From the NCBI GenBank assembly GCA_031259095.1, contig JAIRLW010000396.1:1-7197 (forward strand): a stretch of DNA of 7,197 nucleotides, in the 5' to 3' direction. The notes beneath the pieces were generated by a model. It was not told the origin of the DNA. It was given only the letters and a program-made list of their open reading frames with translations, and ran no database searches. How positions within the stretch are numbered: the first letter of the stretch is position 1; every line of letters begins with the position of its first letter. Below are positions 1-5,975 of the stretch, piece after piece. This DNA is from Planctomycetaceae bacterium. GTDB taxonomy: Bacteria > Planctomycetota > Planctomycetia > Pirellulales > Thermoguttaceae. Made by a program: the position numbers and the translations under genes.

Positions 1-2
1 TT

Positions 3-563
3 CTGATTTCCTGTACTCAAATTGCGGAAGAGTTTGGACAATTAAGTGTGCAGGTTCGCAAAGATTTGGCGATTACCGGTATTTCCGGTCGTCCCAAAGT
101 CGGTTATCGAATCAATGAGTTGATTGACGCGATTGAAAGTTTTCTAGGATGGAACCGAAAAATTAAAGCCTTTCTCATTGGAGCCGGAAGTCTTGGCAGT
201 GCAATTCTCGGTTATGAAGGTTTTGTGGAACATGGTTTACAGATTGTCGCCGCCTTTGACGTTGATCCGGTTAAAATTGGACGTCCCATTCATCATTGCC
301 CCGTTTTCGAGTTCCATCAAATGCTCAAACTAGGGCAAAATGCAGGAATTGACATCGGTATTTTAACCGTTCCTTCGACAGCGGCGCAAGAAGCCGCCAA
401 TATTTTGGTTCAGATCGGAGTGCAGGGAATCTGGAACTACACCCCAATTCGGTTAGATATTCCGCAGGAAATCGTTTGTGAGGAGGTCAAACTCTCCGCC
501 AGTTTCGCGGTTCTTTCCAGCCGTCTCAAAAAAAGTCCCGTCTTTCCCGATGAATATGTCTAA
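3..563 (+). CDS. rex: Redox-sensing transcriptional repressor Rex, 5'-truncated by window edge
   Basis: Rex proteins are cytoplasmic dimers that bind operator DNA and release it when NADH rises, controlling fermentative and respiratory genes. The frame is open from base 3, and the residues before the GTG at 48 (IAEEFGQLS, then VQVRKDLAITG) match the Rex winged-helix recognition helix. The gene therefore begins upstream of the window, and 48 is not the start; about 25-30 N-terminal residues are missing. The Rossmann half follows, with the nucleotide-binding loop GAGSLGS (about 177-197), then AAFDVDP, the segment DIGILTVPSTAAQEAA, GIWNYTPIRL and a C-terminal helix ending in VLSSRLKK. These are in the family order and the total length fits. 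The wing reads ITGISGRPKVGY where well-studied Rex proteins have YFGxFGxRGxGY, so this may be a divergent Rex branch. Its promoter and targets are not visible. Confidence 0.9.
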   Translation: MISCTQIAEEFGQLSVQVRKDLAITGISGRPKVGYRINELIDAIESFLGWNRKIKAFLIGAGSLGSAILGYEGFVEHGLQIVAAFDVDPVKIGRPIHHCPVFEFHQMLKLGQNAGIDIGILTVPSTAAQEAANILVQIGVQGIWNYTPIRLDIPQEIVCEEVKLSASFAVLSSRLKKSPVFPDEYV

Positions 564-582
564 GGAAGCACGCGAAAAAAGC

Positions 583-618
583 TTGATCAATCTGATCAAT
601 CGTACGAACATTGATCAA
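583..618. promoter_or_regulatory. Cluster of three TTGATCAA-type palindromes
   Basis: Just after the rex stop lie TTGATCAA (583-590), CTGATCAA (592-599) and TTGATCAA (611-618). The perfect 8-base palindrome occurs twice and a one-mismatch copy lies between. The starts are 9 and 19 bases apart, close to one and two helical turns. This could be an operator or protein-binding cluster. It does not match the Rex consensus TTGTGAAnnnnTTCACAA. No promoter that it would control is obvious, so the role is unknown. Confidence 0.3.
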
Positions 619-674
619 AATCAAACTTCTACAAAAAACCGGTCATTGTAAAAACAATAATCTTAGCCATGAAA

Positions 675-773
675 GGGCGTTAAAATGATACGCCCCAACG
701 GGGTAATGTTGCTTGCGCCCGAAAATCAAGAGGTAGGCGATGTTTCTCCTGAAACATCGCGGCGTACTCGCCG
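675..773 (+). repeat. Intergenic structured repeat, copy A (double hairpin)
   Basis: The copy holds several stems in a row. GGGCGT (675-680) pairs with ACGCCC (690-695). A segment at 691-739 is shared with copy B1. GCGATGTTTC (737-746) pairs with GAAACATCGC (751-760) around a TCCT loop. CGGCG (760-764) pairs with CGCCG (769-773) around TACT. Positions 723-761 match copy C at 7079-7117 in 38 of 39 bases; the single difference is in the first hairpin loop. Size, intergenic position and paired hairpins resemble REP/BIME-type elements mobilised by RAYT transposases. That class assignment is inference, and no transposase gene is in the window. Confidence 0.75.
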
Positions 774-778
774 ACGCG

Positions 779-834
779 AGCGTGGGTGAAAACCCTTTGG
801 CGTAAGGTTGCCCACCTTACTTGGCTTCACCGCT
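779..834. other. Nested stem-loop downstream of repeat copy A
   Basis: An inner stem GTAAGGT (802-808)/ACCTTAC (814-820) with loop TGCCC sits inside an outer stem GGTGAA (785-790)/TTCACC (826-831). The outer stem can extend through AGC (779-781)/GCT (832-834) after a three-base bulge. An alternative small hairpin, GGGT-GAAA-ACCC (784-795), competes with the outer stem. There is no U-tract after it, so it is not a typical intrinsic terminator. It may be part of the same mobile repeat as copy A, or a structured leader of the next gene. Confidence 0.5.
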
Positions 835-835
835 G

Positions 836-880
836 CTGAATAATTACAAATCTTTTCTTGACTGATTGGTTGTTATTTCG
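836..880 (+). repeat. 3' border repeat shared with the spacer before mtnA
   Basis: CTGAATAATTAC (836-847) recurs at 5883-5894, and TTGTTATTTCG (870-880) recurs at 5900-5910. Both pairs lie at the downstream edge of a structured repeat and before a gene, with different spacing between the two blocks (22 and 5 bases). This suggests that the region up to about 880 is repeat-derived and not coding, which bears on where the next gene starts. Confidence 0.45.
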
Positions 881-3800
881 TATTATTACGTCTCGTGATA
901 TTCTACACCATTCATCAATTTGTTGCTTACTGGGCGACATCTATATTACAGGACGTAATCAAATTATCAGGAAGGTAGTTCGGACATTATGGTTGTGTTT
1001 TTGCTGGGGAACGCTGTTGCTTGTTGTATTGACAGCGGTTGGGGGAGTTGTTGCCTTGTATCATATCAATTCCCGAATTCGCATCTACGTTTTAACGGAA
1101 CTTGAAAAACGTTTTCCCGATCTCGATATTAATATTGGTCATGTCCGGCTCGATGAGGAAAAAGGAATCACCATCAATGATTTGGAATGTTCAGTTCCTC
1201 CGGCATTGGGACAAAAACGTCGTCCACTGCTGATTGTGAAGGAATTTTTTCTTGAATGTCCGGTAACCATTCGATCTCTTTATAAAAAAGAAGTCCGAGT
1301 CAAAAAAATTATTTTGCGTGAACCGATTATTCGGGTTACTCGAACGCGCGAAGGATTTTTTGAGGAGTTAAAACGTTTTCGATCTCGTGAAGAAACTCCG
1401 GTCAAACCGATTCCTGTGGAAATTATTGGCGGAACACTGATTTATGACGATACCATTCATCCATCGGCGAATCCGCTTAAAATTACGGGAATCACCGCAA
1501 CGGTAACACCGCCGGAAGGTGAAAACCGTTTGGTATTGCTTGCCGACGTCGAACAAAAAATGCCGCCGCCAACCTCGTGGAAATGCAACGGGAATGCTAA
1601 CGGTGAAATGTTTCGACAACTGGTATTTTCAGGACATTTCGATCCGTCGGACAAACAATGGGAAATTTCCGCAAGTTGTCGGCAATTCGATTGGACGTCG
1701 GAATTTCTCGATTATTTGCCGTTGAACAAGCCGATTGCTAACAATTCCGATTTTCAGCAATCGCTGGAATCGTTTCAGGGACGATTGGATATTGGAGTTT
1801 CTGTGGTTTCCGATTCGTCAACGTCATTGGGATTTCGTTTTGCGTTGGACGGTATTTTATCTCAGGGACGCATGGAACTTTATGAAATTAACCGGACACT
1901 TTCGGAACTCAATACGCGGTTCAAAATTACAGACGACAGTATTGCTGTGGAAAAATTGACAGGAATTGCAGAGGCGGCGCGGTTGGTGTTGTCGTATTCT
2001 CAAGAGGGTTTAACGGAACGGCGAGCGGCGGTTCTTTCGGCACATCTTCGCGGATTGGTCTTTGACGGCGAGTTGACGAAGATTTTTACGCCTTTTCTCA
2101 GTGATCAGGCGGAACAGTTGCTTTCACGTTTTGAGTATGCCGGAACGGCAGACCTTGACGCCAATCTTGTTTTCCGTAACGGACGTTGGGCGGCGGAATC
2201 GTTGAGCATGAATCTTGCGGATTTGAATTTTTCGTATTTGCCGTTTCCTTACAAGTTGGAACGTCTTGCCGGAACGTTACAGGTTGACGCGACCGCCAAA
2301 TTTTCGTTTCAGTTTTTGACGAAACAGGGCGAACCGGTTGAAGTGCGGATTTCCGGCGAATACCGTAATGTTTTTATTGATCCTTATGGACAGGTTCGGA
2401 TTACCGGAGTGGGCGTTCCGATTGACGCGAAACTGATGAACGCTTTACCGGAAGAACATCAGGAGGTTATTTCGACGTTACACCCGACGGGCAAGATTGA
2501 CGCGGAACTTTTAATTTCGTTACCGACAGATGATGCTCCGCTTGAAAAGTTTTTTGAAATTGGGCTGAATGATGTTTCGGTGAAGTATGATCGGTTTCCT
2601 TATCCGCTTGGCAAGATTTACGGTCAACTCTTGATGAGTAATAATGGTTGGACATTCCAGAACATTATTGGAACAAACAGTTCGGCGGTTGTACGTTGTC
2701 GCGGTCATTTGAAACCGGTTTTATTACCACAAAATTCTGTTTCGGTTTCCGGTTCTGCAACGGAAACGACCGAATTGTTAATTGTTCTTGAAGCCGAAGA
2801 ACTGCCGATTGATGATCAACTTTCCGGCGCACTGCTCAACGCGGATCAACGTGAATTGCTTACGGGGTTACGAATTAAGGGCAAGGTTGATTTGGACGCT
2901 CAAATTCGTTATCATTCGCGGGATAATCGTTTGAATCTTCAATTTCGGGCGTTACCGCGAGCGGGTTTTTCGATGTGTCCAACCCGATTTCCGTATCGGT
3001 TTGACAATGTTCAGGGCGAAATTATTTATGAAGACGGTTATGTCCATTCAAACCTTCTGACAGGCAACAATCAGGAAACTCAACTTCGTACCGGACTTGA
3101 TTGTCGATTTTCTCACACGGGTCAATGGTTGCTCCGACTTGCTCCGTTAACAATCAATCAATTGCCGCCTAATCGGGAACTTCAGGATGCGTTGCCGAAT
3201 AACTTGCGGGAGATTGTTGAAAATCTCCAGATTGGTAAACCGTTTAACTTGAACGGTTCGGTGGATTTTTTGAAACAAGGCGAGGAATCGCCGCTTCTGA
3301 CGGTTTGGAATCTTGGGATGATTTTGCACCAAAACAGCGCCAAACTTGGATTTCCGATTGAAAATATTTTTGGAGAAATTCGGTTAGCGGGGTATTCGGT
3401 TGACGAGGTTTTCCAGTTAGCGGGAGAATTGAACCTTGATTCTGTTACGGTTCGAGGATTTCAGACGACCGATTTACGCGGTCCGTTTTTCTTTGACGGA
3501 ACATCGCGTAACGGTTTAGGAGTTCAGGACGGGTCGAAACAAATTTATCTGGGTCGTCAGTCCAATAAAACGCTTCCGCAACCGCCGGACATTCCATCGC
3601 TTCATGATTTTCGACAACTATCGTGGTTTACGGCGTCGCAGCCGGCGCAACCGATTACCGGACGATTTTTTGATGGAATTTTGTACGGTGAAGGACTGAT
3701 TGTTCTAGCGAACAACGGATTTTCGTACGGAATAAACACCGCATTGATTGGAGCGGATCTTGCGAAGATTGCGCGGGAGTTGGAGCCGAGTGCGCAAAAA

Positions 3801-4379
3801 ATTGCGGGAACGTTGAATTGTACGGATGTTCATTTGCACGGCAACGGTTACAAGTTGGAGGTTCTTGGCGGAACGGGAAAGATTCAATTGCGCAACGCGA
3901 ATATTTACGATGCGCCCGGAATGATACGATTATTACGGGAGTTGAGTATTCGTGAAACGGATCCGAATGCCGGAGTATTTAGTTCGGCGGACATTGATTT
4001 TCAGATTATGGGACCACAGGTGGTGTTGAATCCGATTATTTTTGAGGGTGGCGCGTTTCTTCTTCAGGGCGAGGGACTGATGCGTCTTGACAACAGGCAA
4101 GTTGATTTGACAATGAAAACACGACTTGGCAATCGCCGGTCGCAGATACCGGTGATTAGTGAAATTCTTGGCGGTGCGGGGGATCAGATTGTGCAGTTAA
4201 AGATTCACGGTTCGATTTCGGATCCAACGGTAACACGTGTGGCGTTACCGGAAATACAAAAAGCGATTATGCAAATTCAAGGTGAAGAAAACGCCGAAAC
4301 GCCGCCTTCCAACAACTCCAAACCAAACCAACGTTCCGGTGTTTCCCGTTTTTTCCAATGGAAAGGACCGTCGTTTTGA
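858..4379 (+). CDS. Large AsmA/TamB-like inner-membrane-anchored protein (start uncertain)
   Basis: Up to 1173 residues. One membrane segment near residues 44-69 (LWLCFCWGTLLLVVLTAVGG and following), preceded by RKVVR, anchors the N-terminus with the long remainder predicted in the periplasm. The body is beta-rich, with about five repeats of roughly 120 residues between about 283 and 890. Four end in an FPY- or FPI-like motif (463, 580, 711, 832), each 52-57 residues after a short helical linker. Residues about 984-1130 look like an AsmA-like C-terminal domain (KIQLRNANIYDAPG, FEGGAFLLQGEG, then IHGSISDPTV). A polar tail rich in N, P and S follows. Family members form long lipid-conducting grooves between inner and outer membranes; that role here is inference. 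The longest frame begins at TTG 858, within apparent repeat DNA and without a clear ribosome site. No in-frame ATG or GTG precedes the membrane segment, and ATT 963 is an attractive alternative. Family assignment is by pattern only. Confidence 0.75.
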   Translation: MTDWLLFRIITSRDILHHSSICCLLGDIYITGRNQIIRKVVRTLWLCFCWGTLLLVVLTAVGGVVALYHINSRIRIYVLTELEKRFPDLDINIGHVRLDEEKGITINDLECSVPPALGQKRRPLLIVKEFFLECPVTIRSLYKKEVRVKKIILREPIIRVTRTREGFFEELKRFRSREETPVKPIPVEIIGGTLIYDDTIHPSANPLKITGITATVTPPEGENRLVLLADVEQKMPPPTSWKCNGNANGEMFRQLVFSGHFDPSDKQWEISASCRQFDWTSEFLDYLPLNKPIANNSDFQQSLESFQGRLDIGVSVVSDSSTSLGFRFALDGILSQGRMELYEINRTLSELNTRFKITDDSIAVEKLTGIAEAARLVLSYSQEGLTERRAAVLSAHLRGLVFDGELTKIFTPFLSDQAEQLLSRFEYAGTADLDANLVFRNGRWAAESLSMNLADLNFSYLPFPYKLERLAGTLQVDATAKFSFQFLTKQGEPVEVRISGEYRNVFIDPYGQVRITGVGVPIDAKLMNALPEEHQEVISTLHPTGKIDAELLISLPTDDAPLEKFFEIGLNDVSVKYDRFPYPLGKIYGQLLMSNNGWTFQNIIGTNSSAVVRCRGHLKPVLLPQNSVSVSGSATETTELLIVLEAEELPIDDQLSGALLNADQRELLTGLRIKGKVDLDAQIRYHSRDNRLNLQFRALPRAGFSMCPTRFPYRFDNVQGEIIYEDGYVHSNLLTGNNQETQLRTGLDCRFSHTGQWLLRLAPLTINQLPPNRELQDALPNNLREIVENLQIGKPFNLNGSVDFLKQGEESPLLTVWNLGMILHQNSAKLGFPIENIFGEIRLAGYSVDEVFQLAGELNLDSVTVRGFQTTDLRGPFFFDGTSRNGLGVQDGSKQIYLGRQSNKTLPQPPDIPSLHDFRQLSWFTASQPAQPITGRFFDGILYGEGLIVLANNGFSYGINTALIGADLAKIARELEPSAQKIAGTLNCTDVHLHGNGYKLEVLGGTGKIQLRNANIYDAPGMIRLLRELSIRETDPNAGVFSSADIDFQIMGPQVVLNPIIFEGGAFLLQGEGLMRLDNRQVDLTMKTRLGNRRSQIPVISEILGGAGDQIVQLKIHGSISDPTVTRVALPEIQKAIMQIQGEENAETPPSNNSKPNQRSGVSRFFQWKGPSF
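950..965 (+). promoter_or_regulatory. Candidate ribosome site AGGA with AUU start for the AsmA-like gene
   Basis: AGGA at 950-953 lies nine bases before ATT at 963-965, in the frame of the large protein. Starting here gives MIRKVVRTLWLC, a compact basic N-terminus directly before the membrane segment, as expected of an AsmA-type anchor, and a protein of 1138 residues. The TTG codons at 858 and 870 have no comparable upstream motif. AUU initiation is rare but known (infC of Escherichia coli). The alternative is that an ATG has been lost or misread. Confidence 0.35.
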
Positions 4380-4548
4380 TTCAATAACAAAAATATTTAT
4401 GAGAGATGTTGCCTGTTGATGTCTATTAACTAAAATATTAAAATACCGTAGGTGAAAACCTCGAATTATTGTCCTAATTTGTCCCTAATGTCTCTAATGT
4501 CCCTAAAATTAGAGTAAGAGACAATGGTTATCCGTTTCAATTTGACTA
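4380..4548. other. Spacer between the AsmA-like gene and the ferrochelatase gene
   Basis: This AT-rich spacer of 169 bases holds a small hairpin AGGT-GAAA-ACCT (4450-4461) with a GNRA-type loop. The 16 bases at 4447-4462 match 781-796 downstream of repeat copy A in 13 positions. A tandem repeat (4470-4506) follows. No U-tract terminator follows the AsmA-like gene and no convincing -35/-10 pair is visible, although the ferrochelatase promoter should lie here if the gene is transcribed on its own. Confidence 0.4.
4470..4506. repeat. Short tandem repeat, unit TGTCCCTAA
   Basis: Four units in a row: TGTCCTAAT (4470-4478), TGTCCCTAA (4480-4488), TGTCTCTAA (4489-4497) and TGTCCCTAA (4498-4506). 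The last three are exactly nine bases apart and differ at one position. The array ends 42 bases before the ferrochelatase start codon, so it overlaps the region where a promoter would be expected. It could be an iteron-like binding array or simply slippage-prone repeat DNA. Confidence 0.6.
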
Positions 4549-5517
4549 ATGATTTCCAAAACTTTTTTACTGATTTCTTATGGCGCGCCGGAAGCAAAGA
4601 AAGAGGTAATTCCTTTTCTCCATAATCTTTTAGCGGGCAAAATGGATTCTAAAATGTTACAGGATCGGATAGCCGCCGCCTCTGAAAAATATTATGAAAC
4701 GGAATATCACACCGGCAAATTGAGTCCGCTCAATGAGGAATGCCGGAACCTGATTGCCGGAATTCGTCGGGAAGCCGAACAATCTAACCTTGATCTCCGT
4801 ATTTATTGGGGCAATTTGTTCTGGCGTCCGTTGTTAGAAAATACAGTAGCAAAAATGACGGCAGACGGAATTAAACAGGCGGTTTGGTTTGCAACATCAA
4901 TGTTTGACGCTGGCATCAGCAATAAATGTTACGACAATGCTCTCGAAACTGCTTGTCAAAAAATTGGTTCTGCTGCTCCGATTTTTAAAAAGTTACCGTT
5001 GACATTTGATCATCCGTTGTTTATTGAATCTCAAACGGATTGTCTTTGCGAAGCCCTTGCCCGAATTGCTGCGGATAAGAGTCAATTTTATGAATCGAAC
5101 AATTCTGTTCTTGTTTTGTTTTCCGCTCACAGTATTCTGAAATCCGACGCGGCATGTTCCGATTATGTAACTCAACTTCGTCAAGCCTGCCGGTTCGTTA
5201 TCGAAAAAAGCGACGCATCGTCATTGTCTTGGGAACTTGTTTTCCAAAGCCGGAGCGGCGCCGCTGAACATTGGCTTACACCGGATATTAAAGATAGGAT
5301 TCGTGAAATCGCCGCAACAGGACAATACCGGACAATTATTGTTTCGCCGATTGGTTTTTTTTGTGAAAATATGGAAACAGTGAACGATCTTGATTGGGAA
5401 GTCGGCAAAATCTGTTATGAATTTGGTCTCCGATTTATTCGTGCCGGAGCAATCGGAGCGTTACCGAAAATTTGCAAAATGATTGTTGCGGAAATAAATC
5501 GAATCAACATCAACTGA
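4549..5517 (+). CDS. hemH: Ferrochelatase, probably coproporphyrin ferrochelatase (CpfC type)
   Basis: The enzyme inserts Fe2+ into a porphyrin late in haem synthesis. At 322 residues it is a normal length. Family landmarks in order are ISYGAPE (residues 9-15), EKYYE and SPLNEECR (59-66), IYWGNLFWRP (85-94), the active-site histidine His194 in FSAHSI, WELVFQSRSG (228-237), and SPIGFFCENMETVNDLD (266-282), where Glu276 matches the conserved catalytic glutamate. Tyr11 sits where Bacillus subtilis CpfC has the metal-contacting Tyr13, while haem-branch enzymes usually have another residue. This favours coproporphyrin III as substrate, with a later ChdC step. Asp of the usual SDHxE motif is Glu273 here. 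No membrane segment is seen, so it is probably cytosolic. ATG 4549 starts directly at the conserved N-terminal strand; there is no strong ribosome site, only a purine-rich AGAGTAAGAGA further upstream. No other haem genes are in the window. Confidence 0.9.
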   Translation: MISKTFLLISYGAPEAKKEVIPFLHNLLAGKMDSKMLQDRIAAASEKYYETEYHTGKLSPLNEECRNLIAGIRREAEQSNLDLRIYWGNLFWRPLLENTVAKMTADGIKQAVWFATSMFDAGISNKCYDNALETACQKIGSAAPIFKKLPLTFDHPLFIESQTDCLCEALARIAADKSQFYESNNSVLVLFSAHSILKSDAACSDYVTQLRQACRFVIEKSDASSLSWELVFQSRSGAAEHWLTPDIKDRIREIAATGQYRTIIVSPIGFFCENMETVNDLDWEVGKICYEFGLRFIRAGAIGALPKICKMIVAEINRININ

Positions 5518-5720
5518 TGCGACCTGTAGGTTAGATAGTCTTCAGAGAAGGGACTGATTATTGAAATATTTTTTATTGCCCGCCGACCACATGGATAAAA
5601 TAATCCGCAGATTACGTTGATTTTTGACTACGAAATACACGAAGAGACACGAAAATGATGTTTCTATTTTTCATTTTTTGTAATATATCAGCGGAATTTC
5701 CGTGATCGGTTATTTTGTAT
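5518..5720. other. Spacer after the ferrochelatase gene: small hairpins and repeat debris, no gene
   Basis: No gene is supported here. Visible elements are TAATC-CGCA-GATTA (5601-5614), a ten-base period in CGAAATACAC/GAAGAGACAC (5631-5650), the AT-rich stem AAAATGA (5652-5658)/TCATTTT (5671-5677) running into T residues, and the palindrome CGGAATTTCCG (5692-5702). The AT-rich stem with its T-run could be a weak terminator for the ferrochelatase gene, about 135 bases after the stop. The CGCAGATTACG and ACACGAAGAGACACGAA strings resemble recurrent non-coding debris in many environmental bacterial genomes; this last point is from memory, not measured. Confidence 0.4.
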
Positions 5721-5860
5721 TAGTCCCGCAGGGACGAGATGATCGTTGCTCCGGTTGATAATCTCGCCCCATGCGGTAATACTGCTTGCGCTTGAAAATA
5801 CAAGGTAGGCGGCCTTTTTGATTTTCGGGCGCAATTCTGATTACACTCCTAGCGGGGTTA
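5721..5860. repeat. Intergenic structured repeat, head-to-head copies B1 (+) and B2 (-)
   Basis: It opens with GTCCC-GCA-GGGAC (5723-5735) and a stem 5736-5745/5756-5765 with one mismatch. Copy B1 (5765-5811) aligns with copy A at 691-739, sharing GCTTGCGC, GAAAAT and AAGGTAGGCG. Copy B2 (about 5815-5858) is the opposite orientation: bases 5818-5834 are the exact reverse complement of 713-729 in copy A, 17 of 17. B1 and B2 can pair through GCGCTTGAAAAT (5788-5799) and ATTTTCGGGCGC (5821-5832), twelve pairs with two G-U and two more outside. This arrangement resembles a BIME-like inverted pair. Confidence 0.7.
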
Positions 5861-5882
5861 AGATTGAAAAACGAAAAGTCCA

Positions 5883-5910
5883 CTGAATAATTACGATTAT
5901 TGTTATTTCG
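5883..5910 (+). repeat. Second copy of the 3' border repeat, before mtnA
   Basis: CTGAATAATTAC (5883-5894) and TTGTTATTTCG (5900-5910) repeat the blocks at 836-847 and 870-880 exactly. They follow the B1/B2 structured repeat as the first copy follows copy A, which supports treating them as the downstream end of the same element family. Confidence 0.45.
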
Positions 5911-5943
5911 GCTGAAATCGATTTTAGTCGAAAAAATTTTTTT
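5906..5943 (+). terminator. Strong hairpin plus T-run upstream of mtnA (terminator or leader attenuator)
   Basis: TTTCGGCTGAAAT (5906-5918) pairs with ATTTTAGTCGAAA (5921-5933) over 13 positions, two of them G-U, around a two-base centre that would open to a small loop. Three more A residues and seven T residues (5937-5943) follow. On the plus strand this resembles an intrinsic terminator ending 32 bases before the mtnA ATG. It either ends upstream transcription, with a very close mtnA promoter, or lies in the mtnA leader. No known SAM or T-box riboswitch pattern was recognised around it. Confidence 0.5.
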
Positions 5944-5975
5944 AACTTTTAGAACTTTCCAAAACTAAGAAAACA

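Noticed and set aside
583..618. Palindromes as a Rex autoregulatory box
   Set aside because: The sequence does not match the known Rex operator and lies after, not before, rex.
691..860. Structured spacer as a tRNA, riboswitch or CRISPR array
   Set aside because: No cloverleaf, no known riboswitch core and no regularly spaced direct repeats; similarity to the other spacers points to a dispersed repeat.
988..1060. ATG in TTATGG near the AsmA-like N-terminus as the real start
   Set aside because: It is in a different frame from the long protein and does not lead into it.
4237..4419. Plus-strand 60-residue frame overlapping the 3' end of the AsmA-like gene
   Set aside because: It is out of frame with a conserved C-terminal domain and has no domain or ribosome site of its own.
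4524..4560. ATG in ACAATGG as an upstream start for the ferrochelatase
   Set aside because: It is out of frame with the ferrochelatase; the conserved N-terminal strand begins only at the ATG at 4549.
5590..5620. Nine-codon reading frame beginning ATGGATAAA in the spacer
   Set aside because: It is too short, has no ribosome site and falls in hairpin and repeat debris.
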